Assembly (NCBI GenBank): GCA_963920575.1
Contig: OY986974.1
Span: 6,589,283-6,653,282, forward strand
Source: Narthecium ossifragum
Taxonomy: Eukaryota; Streptophyta; Magnoliopsida; Dioscoreales; Nartheciaceae
Direction: 5' to 3'
DNA length: 64,000 bases
In this document: piece by piece, positions 1 through 10,316 of the stretch
Layout of the letters: each line of letters begins with the position of its first letter
Position numbering within the stretch: the stretch's first letter is position 1
Notes under the pieces: model-generated
Seen by the model: the letters and a program-made list of their open reading frames with translations, nothing else
Databases searched by the model: none
What the model was told of the DNA's origin: nothing
Position numbers and translations under genes: made by a program

Positions 1-596
1 CCAGGGATCCCAAAATACTCTGAAACCATCTGACGGTTTTCATTCACAACCTTCAAGTCAGGGAATTCAATCTTTTCATATCCACAAGGAACTCGATCAT
101 TGTTTTGACAATCAGTCAGATTACCATCTGGAATCAATGAAGAAGGTGTTGCAGTAATAGCCATGACGTCCGGTGAAGAACCCACATAAGACAGTGTCAA
201 TTGGACAAATCCAGCTGGTGAATGGAAGAGATCAGTAGATGAGAGAGAGAACTCCTTTTCCAACTTGCCATCAGCCACTACAATGTCCGATAGTGGCACC
301 AGAGCAAATCCAAGAAGCTGGTCTTCCAGATAGTTTTTGACTCTGCTAAGCATCCACACCTCACACTTGAGGGAAGACTCAATAGTTTTGACATTGAACC
401 GAAGATTCTCATTGAAAACCGGATTTTGCCCGCCAGATTTAATAATTTGACTAGAGATGGTGGTTTCAGGAGCATTAGTGAGGCAAAGCTTTGCGTAAAC
501 ATCCTGCTTGTGATAGATACATATGTTGTGGATATCCCTGGCCTGATGAATATAAACATCTAGGAAACCAATCATACCATCAGTGTTCCCCACCAT
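1..596 (-). CDS. C2-domain (CaLB-type) protein, 5' part of gene, runs off the left edge
   Basis: The minus strand is open from an ATG at 596 to the window edge, giving about 198 residues with no stop. Residues about 8-125 form a C2 domain: GFLDVYIHQARDIHN at the start, QDVYAKLCL, NPVFNE, an LKCEVW strand, then YLEDQLLGFALVPLSD and a closing FVQLTLSYVGSS. This matches the plant calcium-dependent lipid-binding C2 family, whose members bind membranes or phospholipids; many plant members have lost some calcium ligands. The frame continues upstream of the ATG for about 28 codons without another Met, to a possible 3' splice site at 680, so 596 is the best start. The C-terminal part lies outside the window. 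The family call is secure; the cellular role is not known from sequence. Confidence 0.85.
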   Translation of the reverse strand, partial: MVGNTDGMIGFLDVYIHQARDIHNICIYHKQDVYAKLCLTNAPETTISSQIIKSGGQNPVFNENLRFNVKTIESSLKCEVWMLSRVKNYLEDQLLGFALVPLSDIVVADGKLEKEFSLSSTDLFHSPAGFVQLTLSYVGSSPDVMAITATPSSLIPDGNLTDCQNNDRVPCGYEKIEFPDLKVVNENRQMVSEYFGIP

Positions 597-1640
597 TTCT
601 GCTGGCTGCTGATTGTTGGCTTTCTGCCTCAAGCTTCCGGAGTTAGAATGGTGGACTTCAGGTTGGAGCTTATCAATGACTGCGGAGGTTTTCAAGGACG
701 AAAATGGTTAATAAGATTCCATGTGCGAAACAATTAAACCTCGTGTACTGAGACGGCGCGATTTAGACTATGAATTGAGATATGTAACTAAAATTAGGAA
801 CACAATACTGCAAATTATCACTACAAAATACCAAAAAAAAGCTTCGCATTCCATTATGAATCAAGTCTGGAGACTGGATTGACAACACATTACTACAAAT
901 TATCACTAAAAAAGCATAAAGAACAAAGATCCGCAACACTACAACAACAAATTCATGAAGAGTATACCAAAAATAACTTCAAAAGAAAGCCACGAGCTTG
1001 AAATAATAGAAGCTGTTCAAAGAACTCAACGAGATTCAACATCATAACTCAACTAGCTGTTGAGCTCAAGCAGAGTATAGGACTAGAAACACAAACCTGG
1101 AGCCAATTTGACGAGATCTCCACACACAAGCAAAGCCCAAACTGCAAAGATCCACCAAAACCCCAGAAACCCAAAACCCGTTCTAATTCCTCAAAAAGGA
1201 AAAGCCTCAGAGGCAAACAACAAAGACCCAAAATCCAAGACCCTCAAGGAGAATCCTCAAGAAACCCAGAAGTACAAAATCTCCGCAGGGGGGAGGGGGG
1301 GTTCTCAGCATCTAATCCTCAAGAAAAACCACAGATTTCAAGAGCTCATTTCAAAAAGAAAACAGTAATCAAAATCCAAAAACAGTCAAGAAAAGACCAA
1401 CCTTGGAATTCGAGGACTCAAATGGCGGAACCCAAAAGAGTATAGAAACTACTAGAAAAGCACCACCGTCTCTAAAATCCGTAGAAAAAGAGCAAAAGGG
1501 CTGAAAGCCAAGGTGGGCTTCCTGCCTTTCCCCACAAAAAGTCGATATTTTTCAGCGAGAAATCCCTCAAAGGCGCGACCTTTCTCGATGGGGGGGCAGT
1601 CCGTGGCTCGAGATGAACCCTTCTCTTTTGAGCCTCTTCT
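597..1640 (-). other. Leader region of the C2 gene with a probable 5'-UTR intron
   Basis: No protein is supported here. On the minus strand a donor-like CCAAG/GTTGGT at about 1401 and an acceptor-like CCTCCGCAG at 680 could bound an intron of about 720 bases that is AT-rich, like most plant introns, ahead of the ATG at 596. Joining them gives an in-frame stop upstream and no new ATG, which fits an untranslated leader. The splice sites are inferred by eye only. Confidence 0.35.
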
Positions 1641-1642
1641 TC

Positions 1643-1650
1643 ATATATAA
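1643..1650 (-). promoter_or_regulatory. Possible TATA box of the C2 gene
   Basis: The minus strand reads TTATATATGA here, followed downstream by a CT-rich leader (agaagaggct). It lies about 1 kb before the ATG, which suits a gene with a 5'-UTR intron. Position and composition are the only evidence. Confidence 0.3.
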
Positions 1651-1659
1651 TAATATCTC

Positions 1660-2465
1660 AGGAAATGGATGAGTAAAGTAAACCAATCCCTAGTCCTGAA
1701 GAATATAATCCGGAGTGATGATGGTGGTGTCACAGTATTGGTGGGGTCTCTTTCATGAAACGATAGCACTCATTGGATTGGCTCCCCATTTTTTTTTTAT
1801 ATGATTTATAGATGTTGTTGATAATATTACTAAATTTGTGGGTAGGTCCTAAAGTTTAATTTTAAAATCCCATGATTTTGAATATTTTAATAATTGAGTG
1901 AGTAATCTCAACTTTGGGTCCCATTTATTCCGTCAATTTTTTTTACTCAAAATAAAACATCTAGTGACAAATTATTTGGCATTCCTAGTTTCTATTTCTT
2001 TTTTTGATTTTTTTTTTATAATTTAGTTGGTAATTTCGACTTTGGATACCTTGAATGCTGCTATCCACAAATAGCTGGTTTACATTTTGTATGGTTCCAT
2101 ACCAATTATTGTTTTAAATACAATTTATGTTTTAAAAAAATTGAGTGCTGGATTTTGGTGTAGAGTAGGTAAAAGCCCGATAAGTAACCAAAAATCCTTC
2201 CTCTCTTGATTGGAATAACCATCTTCTCCTGTGTTTCTGCATTGTTAAATCCTGTGAGTTAGCTATATGGTTTGACCATGATTTTTAGTAGGAAAAACAT
2301 CTATTTCAAAGATAGTTTTTTTTCTATATAAGGTGAGCCATCATAGGCCGGGAAATAGAACAGTTATTTCAAAGATAGTTGATTTGATAACCACTATTAT
2401 GGTTGCTGCTGAGAACATCAGTGGCAATAATACTCTTCTCCTTCAAGACCAAAATAGTGTTTAGA
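1660..2465. other. Intergenic, nothing recognised
   Basis: AT-rich sequence with homopolymer tracts. No open frame of note, no RNA gene and no clear repeat was seen. Confidence 0.5.
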
Positions 2466-2469
2466 AAAC

Positions 2470-2560
2470 AATTGTGCTTGTGCACAGCGTGGTGGCTAAG
2501 GCTTCTATCTTTTACATGAGGTCTTGAGTTCAAATATTTTATACAAGAGCCGAAAACAAA
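2470..2560 (+). repeat. tRNA-derived SINE-like relic
   Basis: A box-A-like stretch (GCGTGGTGGCTAAGG) is followed about 25 bases later by a box-B-like stretch (GGTCTTGAGTTCAAAT). That is the internal pol III promoter layout of plant SINEs. No 3' tail or target duplication could be fixed, so it is a relic or a chance match. Confidence 0.35.
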
Positions 2561-3639
2561 GCAATTGGCCAACGAGGATTTTGAGATTTTATGGATATTT
2601 TTGCACCTAAGATAGGATAAAAAGCTCAACGAAAGCTAAAAAAATGGATACTGAAAAAAGAAAACAGGGGATGAGGGTTGAGATGTTAAAAAATTGAGAA
2701 TGGAGAGCTAGTGATCAATTCAGAATAGACTGGTCTGGACTCTGGAGGGAAACAAAAAAGACAAAGCTAGTAGGGAGTTTTCAAAGGGAAAAAGAAAGGG
2801 GGTCTTATTAAGAGGAGTGGTTGGACTTTGTTGCTTTCCTTTCGTGCCTTTTGTTCCTAGAGAGTGTGCTTTTGTTTCCACTCTTGACATCCTATAGGCA
2901 TATAGAAGTGGATTAGGATGTGGTCATTTTGACTTGGGATCAACTCACCTGCTATTCTACTATATAATTTGCATGCGAGCTTATTTTTTAGAGAGAGCAA
3001 AAGAAAAAGATGAGAGGGCTGTGTTTTCCGTCGTTGACTGATTGGTGTACAAAAAGTTCTTCATTGAAAACCCTGACCTAATTTTGTTGCACTTGATAGA
3101 ATATGTGTTTTTCTTTATAGATGAACAAGCCTTTTTTCCAATGCAGAGAATGATAGGTGAACTTAATTGAGTTAATTCCCAGCAAGTAGGTAATTTTCTT
3201 ATTATTTTTTCATGTAATTGAGGTTTTGAGTACACTTGACTATTGAGTTAGGATTCCAAGTAAAATTCATGAATTCGAGACTATTAATTATGAGATTTTT
3301 TTTTATGATTAGTTGAGACCTATTATCTAAGCTGAAGTAACGCAAATTACACTTCAGTTATAACCATTCTGCATGAGGCTAAGACAATTTAGTGTAGTTC
3401 TTTCACAAATTAGGTTCGATGGGACTCAAATTCGTGAGCTCAATACTGAAGGCATCAAGCCTTAAATACGGAGGGAGGCGCTTAAGCTGTTAAGCTCGTA
3501 TCTTGTCTCTTTGTTTATTTGTTTTTTTTTTCACGGATCGAGGATATTATCAAGATTCATGGAGCAAGAGCGAGCCTCATTAGTTATCGTTACCAAGACT
3601 TGAACATGTGAACATGAATCTACCATTCATTATACAAGG
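2561..3639. other. Intergenic, nothing recognised
   Basis: AT-rich sequence without a supported gene. Only short open frames occur, with no family resemblance. Confidence 0.45.
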
Positions 3640-4160
3640 TAAAGGGTCACTCTCATCGTAGCTGTTAGTAGTGTTAGCTAGCAATGCTAAGAAAATAACA
3701 CAATTTAGATAGAATACACTTCCACGTCCACATACTTCTTTTCGGATATTTTCGCTATCTTTGACTGCATCGAGCAAAGAAGAATACGCCATGAGTGACC
3801 TTTATTTTTGTTTTCATTCGTACTATTTTTTAATTTTTTTTTTTATTTTGAGACAAGTTGAGCCGAAGCTTAAATTCAAGGTTGTTTATAAAAAAACAAA
3901 AAAAAAACCGAACACTCTGGGGCGGGACCTCTGAAGCTTAGCTCTAGGACCACTTAAATAAACCGCCTATTCCCAACTTTGGCTAATGGCTATTGGCTAA
4001 TGGCTACGCTATCTATCAGCAAATTTTGCTCTTTAGAAATACACAGTACCAAAATGTTATTTGTATCAGTAGTTGAGCATATGATTCCGACTTAAAAGGA
4101 CTTATATTAATTCATATCAAAAATTTGGTATGGGCCGACAGATGAGATGTGAAGCCTTTG
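3640..4160 (+). repeat. Diverged dispersed repeat, copy 1
   Basis: Segments here recur at 7530-7770 in the same orientation: an AAGGTAAAGG.TCACT block, a CACGTYCACATA block, GACTGCAT followed by GAGTGACC, then after an indel TAGTTGAG and GGGCCGAC. Copy 1 has about 230 extra bases (roughly 3820-4060) absent from copy 2. No ends or coding capacity were identified, so the element class is unknown. Confidence 0.5.
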
Positions 4161-4560
4161 AATTAGTCATAGCTTCTAAAGGCTTATTATATAGAGGATA
4201 GATCACCAATGTAGAAATTATAAGAATTGATTATGGATCTTCTTCAAGACGATTTACTTATCTAGCTAACACATGACTTGACATGAATTGATATGAGCCA
4301 TTATTCACTTAACTTATAAAGTACACAAACTTAACCATTGTCAATTTGAATGCTCAAGAACGCCAGCGTTGAGTTTGTGTGGCTGATGGCAGGTGTCAGC
4401 GCCCGTGGCGAGAGAGAAGGTAAAATGGAGTTAAGACTCCGAGTGGTGGAATGACCGGCTGGTCTCTGGCTGTAAGGTCTCAGTCAAGGAGCATTCTAAT
4501 ATATTCCTTATCATATTTTTTATCTTTAAATTTAAAAAATATGATTAGAAAATGTTGTTC
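4161..4560. other. Intergenic, nothing recognised
   Basis: AT-rich, with one GC-richer patch at about 4365-4480. No gene or RNA signal was seen. Confidence 0.4.
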
Positions 4561-5810
4561 AACAGATTCTCTATCTCTATAGTCATTTCATGTCTCATTC
4601 CCTAAAATCAACTAGGTTTCTTATGTTTAGGGAATCAGAAAGCGTTCCTTATATCTTAGAAGAATATTATTTTATGTTCTCTCCTCAACCACGCCACGCT
4701 TTCCAACGACAGACTTGGAAGCACTGTTCCGGGAGCCAGCCTCGCGGGCTTAATTCGTCCCGCCCTCCTCTTCGCCTGGCATGCCACCTACCAATTCGCT
4801 GTCGAGCTCATCTACCATCGTCGCATTCTTGCCCACCCATGCTGCACCTTAAACTCCTCCGCGATTGTCGCCTTCTACGTCCCCTTCTACGCCAGCCTCG
4901 TCTCGGCCCCATTCTCTTCTCCCCCAACACCACCTCCTCTGACAATGACCACATTTGTGCCACCCTGCTCTGCTGGCTCGCCGCCCAAGCCCCATATATT
5001 CGCTCCGCGCGGGCTAGACCATTTCATGATCCTCGACCGCATCACTTGGGACTTCCGTCGATCATGTGACGGGGACTGGGGTTCCAGCTTCCTCCACATG
5101 AAGGGCATGGAGAACGTGACGCGGCTGCTCATCGAGCGAAACCCATAGGACGACCGTGACGTGGGCGTCCCCTACGGCCCACATGCTTCCACCCCCATTC
5201 CGCTGCCAAACTTCGCCAATGGCAACGCTTCGTCCTGAGTCGAACACGTCCGACCCTTTTTAGCTTCGTCGAAGCGGCGTGGACGGGGTTCAAGGATGAC
5301 TTCCGAGCTCTGCTCCTCGAGGAATGCAAGCACTCCGCCACACGTGCGGGGCGGTGGACTGCAGCGGCGGGCGGTGCGGGAATGGGAGCACGGAGATGTT
5401 GGGGCTCTTCTTGGGGTCCAAGTTCTACTTGCAACCAAGAGGGGATAGTTTCATGAGGAGGTCCATGTTCGATTGCATGGTGGCCGGCGGGATCCCGGTG
5501 CTGTTTTGGCGGCGAAGCGCCTATGCCCAGTACGGATTGTACTTGCCCAACAACCAAGACGAGGATAAGGAGTGGTCAGTGTACATAGACCGGAGAGAGG
5601 TGAGGAGTGGGGGGGTGAGTGTGAAGGAGGTGTTGGAGGCGTTGTCCTTTCCTTCTCTCAATTGAATGGAATTTTAAATTTTAAAACTTCTAATTGATAT
5701 AAAGAATATATATAATGAATCTGTTGGTTAAATAAGTCAAAAGGTGATTCCCTATATTAGAGAATGACATCCAATCACATTAAACTAGTAATAGGGATAG
5801 GGAATCTGTT
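4561..5810. mobile_element. Candidate Pack-type DNA element carrying a GT47 gene fragment
   Basis: The 20-mers at 4561-4580 and, inverted, at 5791-5810 share the consensus AACAGATTCYCTATCYCTAT with two mismatches. Similarity continues inward in weaker form (TCATTCYCTAA and TAGGGAATC on both sides). Between them lies only a broken host gene fragment. This is how Pack-type non-autonomous DNA transposons look. No target duplication was found, so the call is an inference; two independent AT-rich repeats flanking a processed pseudogene is the alternative. Confidence 0.4.
4690..5664 (+). pseudogene. Broken GT47 exostosin-family (MUR3-like xyloglucan galactosyltransferase) fragment
   Basis: Across several frames the translation follows plant MUR3-like glycosyltransferases in order: YQFAVELIYHRRI near the start, a HFMILDRITWDFRR block (about 5020-5066), a GMENVTRLLIERNP block (about 5105-5147), LLEECKHSA (about 5310), then FYLQPRGDSFMRRSMFDCMV and IPVLFWRRSAY (about 5430-5525). 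These enzymes add galactose to xyloglucan in the Golgi. The copy is dead: a TAG replaces the Trp expected right after the ERNP block (about 5147), at least two frame changes follow, and the N-terminal membrane anchor and C-terminus are missing. The fragment is GC-richer than its surroundings. Inverted repeats flank it, so it may have been captured by a transposon. Confidence 0.8.
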
Positions 5811-6155
5811 TGTAATGCTTTAACAACTACAATTGTTATCAAAGGAGGCCTTGTCCCCGCCAGTGGGGGGAGCTTTTGTCACTAGGAGAGGGCTTGATGT
5901 CGACCCAGACCGATTGTTTTGTACCCTCGATCATTTGGCTCAATTAAGAACCAATAAATAAATAATACAATCGTTATCATTTTTTGAAATATTTTAGTCT
6001 TAGATGTTAATGTAAGTTAGAAAGAGATCTATAAAAAAAACCATGTAAGAATGAAATAGTACTACTGTACCACCAATTCGAATTTTCTTTTTTAAAGAAA
6101 GAGTGCTCTTATATATTTTAGTTAATAAAAAAATTTCAGATTATTATCAACTATA
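5811..6155. other. Intergenic, nothing certain
   Basis: AT-rich. A GC-richer patch at 5840-5935, followed by AATAAATAAATAAT, resembles the 3' tail of a non-LTR retrotransposon, but no coding part is attached. Confidence 0.35.
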
Positions 6156-6163
6156 CTAATAAT

Positions 6164-7470
6164 TAGGGGTGGCAATTCGGGTCGTAACCCGTGAACCCGA
6201 CCCGACCCGACCCGACCCGAAATAAACGGGTTTGGGTTTGGTATAATCGGGTTCGGGTCATAAACGGGTCGATTATGAATAAACGGGTCGGGTCGGGTTG
6301 ACCCGCGGGTTATGCGGGTCAACCCATTTAACCCGTTTATTCCTTATCCATCCAACAGTACCCACTGGGCTACTGCCTACTAAGCCCACTACCCAGGCCC
6401 ACTCCTCCCCTCCTCTCTCTCTCTCTCTCCCCCACTACCAGGCCCACCTCACCTCCACTCCTCTCTTCCCCACCTCCACTCCTCTCTCCCCCACCCCCCG
6501 GCACCCTCTCCCGCCTCCCCCCCACGGCGCCCTCTCCCTCCTCCCCCCCACGGCGCCCACTTCCTCCCCCCCGGCGCTCTCTTCCTCCCCCCCCACGGCG
6601 CCCTCTTCCTCCCCCCCGGCGCTCTCTTCCTCCCCTCCACGGCGCCCTCTTCCTCCCCCCCGGCGCTCTCTCCCCCACTACCAGGCCCACCTCACCTCCA
6701 CTCCTCTCTTCCCCACCTCCACTCCTCTCTCCCCCACCCCCCGGCGCCCTCTCCCTCCTCCCCCCCCACGGCGCCCACTTCCTCCCCCCCCGGCGCTCTC
6801 TTCCTCCCCCCCACGGCGCCCTCTTCCTCCCCCCCGGCGCCCTCTTCCTCCCCCCCGGCGCTCTCTTCCTCCCCTCCACGGCGCCCTCTTCCTCCCCCCC
6901 GGCGCTCTCTTCCTCCCCCCCACGGCGCCCTCTTCCTCCCCCCCCGGCGCCCTCTTCCTCCCCCCCGGCGCTCTCTTCCTCCCCCCCGGCGCCCTCTTCC
7001 TCTCCACGAGCCCGAGGTCGCCACAGCACCGTCCTCGACCTCCTCAACCACGAAGCGGCCAGATCTGGCTATTTCCCAGCCAGATCCGGCCATTTCCGGC
7101 CAGATCCGGCCATTTCCGGCCAGATCCGGCCATTTCTAGCCAGATCCGGCCAGATCCGGCCATTTCTGGCCAGATCCGGCCAGATCCGGCTGTTTGCCGG
7201 CCAGATCCGGCCGCCGGCGCCGACGCCGAGCGCCGCCTCTTCCTCAGGGCAGTGGCGGGTTGACCCGAACCCGACCCGACCCGCCTAACCCGTTTAATAA
7301 ACGGGTTAGGCGGGTCGGGTCGGGTTGACCCGTTTATAATTGGGTCGGGTTTGGGTTTATAAACCTGACCCGTTTATTAAACGGGTCGGGTTCGGGTTGA
7401 GTGTTTTGTTAAACGGGTCAGTGTATGACCCGACCCGAACCCGACCCGCGAACCCGAATTGCCACCCCTA
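6164..7470. mobile_element. Non-autonomous hAT-type element with 8-bp target duplication
   Basis: The ends are perfect inverted repeats, TAGGGGTGGCAATTCGGGT at 6164 and its complement ending at 7470. They are flanked on both sides by the direct 8-mer CTAATAAT (6156-6163 and 7471-7478). An 8-bp duplication and short TIRs are the signature of hAT transposons. Just inside each end are long subterminal regions rich in ACCCGACCCGAACCCG-like units and their complement, able to pair over roughly 150 bases. The centre is a GC-rich simple tandem array, with no transposase. The open frames across it encode only Ser/Pro or Gly/Arg repeats. Confidence 0.92.
6424..7010. repeat. GC-rich tandem array inside the hAT element
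   Basis: Units built from CGGCGCYCTCTTCCTCCCCCC alternate with CCACGGCGCC variants. A block starting CCCCCACTACCAGGCCCACC occurs twice (about 6430 and 6672), so the array also has a duplication of about 240 bases. From about 7050 to 7200 a second array, CCAGATCCGGCCATTTCCGG, takes over. It has long open frames on both strands, purely because the unit lacks stop codons. Confidence 0.85.
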
Positions 7471-7529
7471 CTAATAATTGTAATAAAAGGCAATTGAGCC
7501 ATTCAACCTACTTAATAAAAGATATTCGA

Positions 7530-7770
7530 ATTCAAGGTAAAGGATCACTGTCATCTTTGCTGTTAGCCATGTTAGGAAAAGATGACTAAATGCATACAAC
7601 ACAATTTCACGTTCACATATTCTTTTTGGAGGTTTTCGATCCGTTTGACTGCATGAGTGACCGCTATTTTTATTTTCATTTATTTGCACTAGTTGTTGAG
7701 TGGATGATCGTGACTAAAGACTTGGGCTTATACTAACGGCTGGTGTGGGCCGACTGATTGAGATATAAGT
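7530..7770 (+). repeat. Diverged dispersed repeat, copy 2
   Basis: This matches 3640-4160 in order and orientation but lacks about 230 internal bases. It starts some 60 bases after the hAT insertion. No coding capacity was seen. Confidence 0.5.
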
Positions 7771-8161
7771 CATATGCAGTGTTCGGCAAATATGACTACG
7801 TGTTCACTCCATTTTTGAGCATTTATTACATATATTTTCTTATAAAGTTATTAAATTATATATGTACCCCTAGCATTCAACATATATTATATATATACCC
7901 TACAGACATAAAAAAAATTCATATGATACTCCTCGATCTTCATGGCATTAATGAAGCCTTGTAAAATGTTTGTTTTTGTCTTTTATTCATATTTATTTGG
8001 ATTTAAACTCACAATGGTTGGCTAAGAGCAAATTTGACATTTTAGGGGACTCCGTTGATGCCATGAGCACTTAGGTGTATCTTTTGAATTTTTTTGATGT
8101 TTGTAGGGTTATTTATGGAGTATGTTGGATGTTCATGTACATGTGTAATCTTTTTCTGTTG
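7771..8161. other. Intergenic, nothing recognised
   Basis: AT-rich sequence just outside the poly(A) end of the LINE. A LINE target duplication should begin here, but no convincing match was found near 23.0 kb. Confidence 0.4.
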
Positions 8162-8174
8162 TTTTTTTTTTAAT

Positions 8175-8417
8175 CAGTCAAGCCCGCGGGCTACATCCCA
8201 GTTACAATGGGGTTTAGGTTAAGGTGCAGGGGACAAGCCCCCCATCACCCCCACTCTATCAAAAACCAACTCCAGTTCCCTAACCTGATTGGCTATCCAA
8301 TCTGCTCTTTCATTGCACTCATGTGGAATGAAGCCTACTCCGAAGCGTTCAAAGACTCTGCTCTCCCACCAAATATCGGTCAACAAGGATCTATAGGTCT
8401 CGTTGGAGGGAAGACAT
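8175..8417 (-). pseudogene. LINE RNase H, C-terminal part and 3' UTR
   Basis: The minus strand encodes HQCLPSNETYRSLLTDIWW followed by VFERFGVGFIPHECNERADW, then a stop and a short 3' UTR. The last catalytic Asp of RNase H is in ERADW. The piece continues in frame from the RNase H segment ending at 10078 once the 1.66-kb insertion and one GACAT copy are removed. Confidence 0.85.
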
Positions 8418-10072
8418 TGATGGAACGTGAAAAGTATCGTGGCTTAACGCACCCGATCAAAATTAGAAATTTATAATTAAACTCCTAACTAACTACCTTT
8501 GGGGGTAGCCAGCGGTGAGTCCGAGTCGAATCCACAGGGAATGCGTATGGAAATAATTAAACTACTTACCCCAATCTAAGTGTTCCTACAATGATAATAA
8601 AATAAATGGTTTTGGGTTTTAGGATATGATAGCCAAGAAAGCATGCAAATGATTCAATGGATAGAAAGAGGTCCTAGGGAATCCCAATCCGAATTAGGCT
8701 CAATCGTAGCTTTCTAATGGATCAAGATGCGCAATCCTATCGAGACACTACAATATCGACTACCTTGTGGCTAACAAAGGTCGTTGCTAACGAATAACTT
8801 GTTAAATACTATCCGTCGCACTAGGTGTATGCTAGAAAGTCAACGATCGAGGGATTAGCTACGATCATCGCCAACAAGAAGTCGGGTTATGATCATCTCG
8901 TCGCAAGGAATCGGGTTGTATGGAATACGGTAATGGATTAATGTGGTTCTAGCACATCACATCCAATACATTAAAAAGATGGAATGGAGGCTAGGCTAGA
9001 TGTGGATTGGGGTGGTTCTAGCACCTACAAGCCCTAACCTAGAGCCAATACTCCTTTCAACACAAGTGGCCATGGTTCTAGCATAGCCTACTCATTGGGG
9101 AATATCAACAAACACCATCCAAGCATAAGGGTTTAGCCTATGCAATAGAATGAGATCCATCATTCAACATTAAAATCCAACTACAAAGGTATAGAAATGA
9201 AAAATAAATTCATACAACTTGTCTCATAAGGATTACAACATCCAAATCCAAAGAAAACTACAAATAAAACCTAAAACATCATGGTATTCCACTAGGTAAA
9301 TAAATTAGCTACTCATCTTCGATGGAAAAGCCATGAAGAAGAGATGGATCCTCCTCTTCTTCATCAATCTCCTCCCTCTTGGATGAGAGCTCCCTTTCTT
9401 GCCCAAGGGGGTTGCCCATTTCCTTAGCCTCTTCTTGTCCAAAGGAATCCCCCAATAAGAGCCCAAAGTTTGGTATTTATAGCTCTCAAGCTTCTCCCCT
9501 TCGGATTACATCTGGGCCCTTCATTTTGCTTAATTGACAATGAAAGATCGATCTTCTAGGGGTGAAGATCGATCTTTTCATCCCGTATAATTGGTTGCGT
9601 CCGCAGAAGATCGATCTTCTATAGACAGAAGATCGATCTTTTGAATTATTACTCTCTGTCATCTCTGCTACAGTACAAAAATCGATCTTTTATACACAGA
9701 AGATCGATCTTCTTTTCTGCATATTATCTCTTTTGTCATTCAGCACTGCGCATTGGTACCAAAAATGCCATAACTTCATCTAGGAAACTCGGGATCATGA
9801 ATCGTAAAATTCTCCAGAAACTAGACTTTCAGAGCTTTCCAATAATATATGGCACATTATTTGGTCTTTTCTGAGAAGGTACAGTTTAATCTTTGAAGTT
9901 GACCCATGTACCTAAATGTACTAGAATAGGCTCGTTTAAGCTCCAAAGTTGATCTAACTTCTGTTGAGCACTCTTGTACCTGAAATACCATGAAGATTAT
10001 TAGAAATACCTTGCTCGAAGACTAATAAAGGTAAATTAAGGGGTTAATTTATGTACTTTTCACGTCTCATCA
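8418..10072. mobile_element. 1.66-kb TG...CA element without coding capacity (solo-LTR-like)
   Basis: The insert starts TGATGGAACGTGAAAAGTA and ends with the complement of TGATGAGACGTGAAAAGTA, so its 19-base ends are inverted repeats with few mismatches. It is flanked by the 5-mer GACAT (8413-8417 and 10073-10077). TG...CA ends and a 5-bp duplication fit a solo LTR, although inverted ends this long are unusual for one. There is no coding region. It carries palindromic GATCGATC motifs at 9543-9715 and a GAGTCGAATCCACAGGGAA motif near 8530 that is shared, inverted, with the element at 18897-20267. Confidence 0.75.
9543..9715. repeat. Cluster of AGATCGATCTTC palindromes
   Basis: Six palindromes with the core GATCGATC or ATCGAT, most flanked by AA and TT, are spaced about 20-45 bases apart in the TG...CA element. 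The same motif recurs in a solo LTR at 16729-16945. Confidence 0.8.
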
Positions 10073-10313
10073 GACATCCTTCTACCATCAGGACACCAAA
10101 CATGGAATCACTTTCTACAAGCACCTGTAAACAACACCTCTGTGATGCCTCGTGAATAGCAAAGAGCATGACCTCGGTTTCTCCCATTAGCACTGAGTTA
10201 ACTTGCTTGGTTGTAGACGTTGACCAGCATATCACCTCAACATCTTCATCAGTGCACACAATCCCAATACCTGCAATACCTATGTCCAGATCAACAGATG
10301 CATCTACTTGCAC
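10073..10313 (-). pseudogene. LINE RNase H, N-terminal part
   Basis: The minus-strand frame contains QVDASVD, GETEVMLFAIHEA and LVESDSMFGVL, supplying the first Asp, the Glu and the second Asp of an RNase H active site. The frame is cut at the GACAT target site and resumes at 8417. It belongs to ORF2 of the LINE and lies directly after the zf-RVT region. Joined with the 8.2-kb piece, all four acidic residues are present. Confidence 0.85.
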
Positions 10314-10316
10314 TCG

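Noticed and set aside
1108..1368. An 86-codon Lys/Pro-rich plus-strand frame
   Set aside because: It lies antisense to the leader of the C2 gene, is of low complexity and matches nothing recognisable.
5324..5665. A standalone small glycosyltransferase gene (113 codons)
   Set aside because: It is the last open stretch of the broken GT47 fragment; it lacks the N-terminal two thirds and follows stops and frame changes in the same homology.
6298..7263. A 321-codon open frame (and 225- and 133-codon frames on the other strand)
   Set aside because: It encodes only Ser/Pro or Gly/Arg repeats, lies in the tandem array of a non-autonomous hAT element, and all frames are open because the repeat unit has no stop codon.
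6180..7460. ACCCGAACCCG-type repeats as interstitial telomere sequence
   Set aside because: The plant telomere unit is TTTAGGG; the repeats are the subterminal part of a hAT element with clear ends and target duplication.
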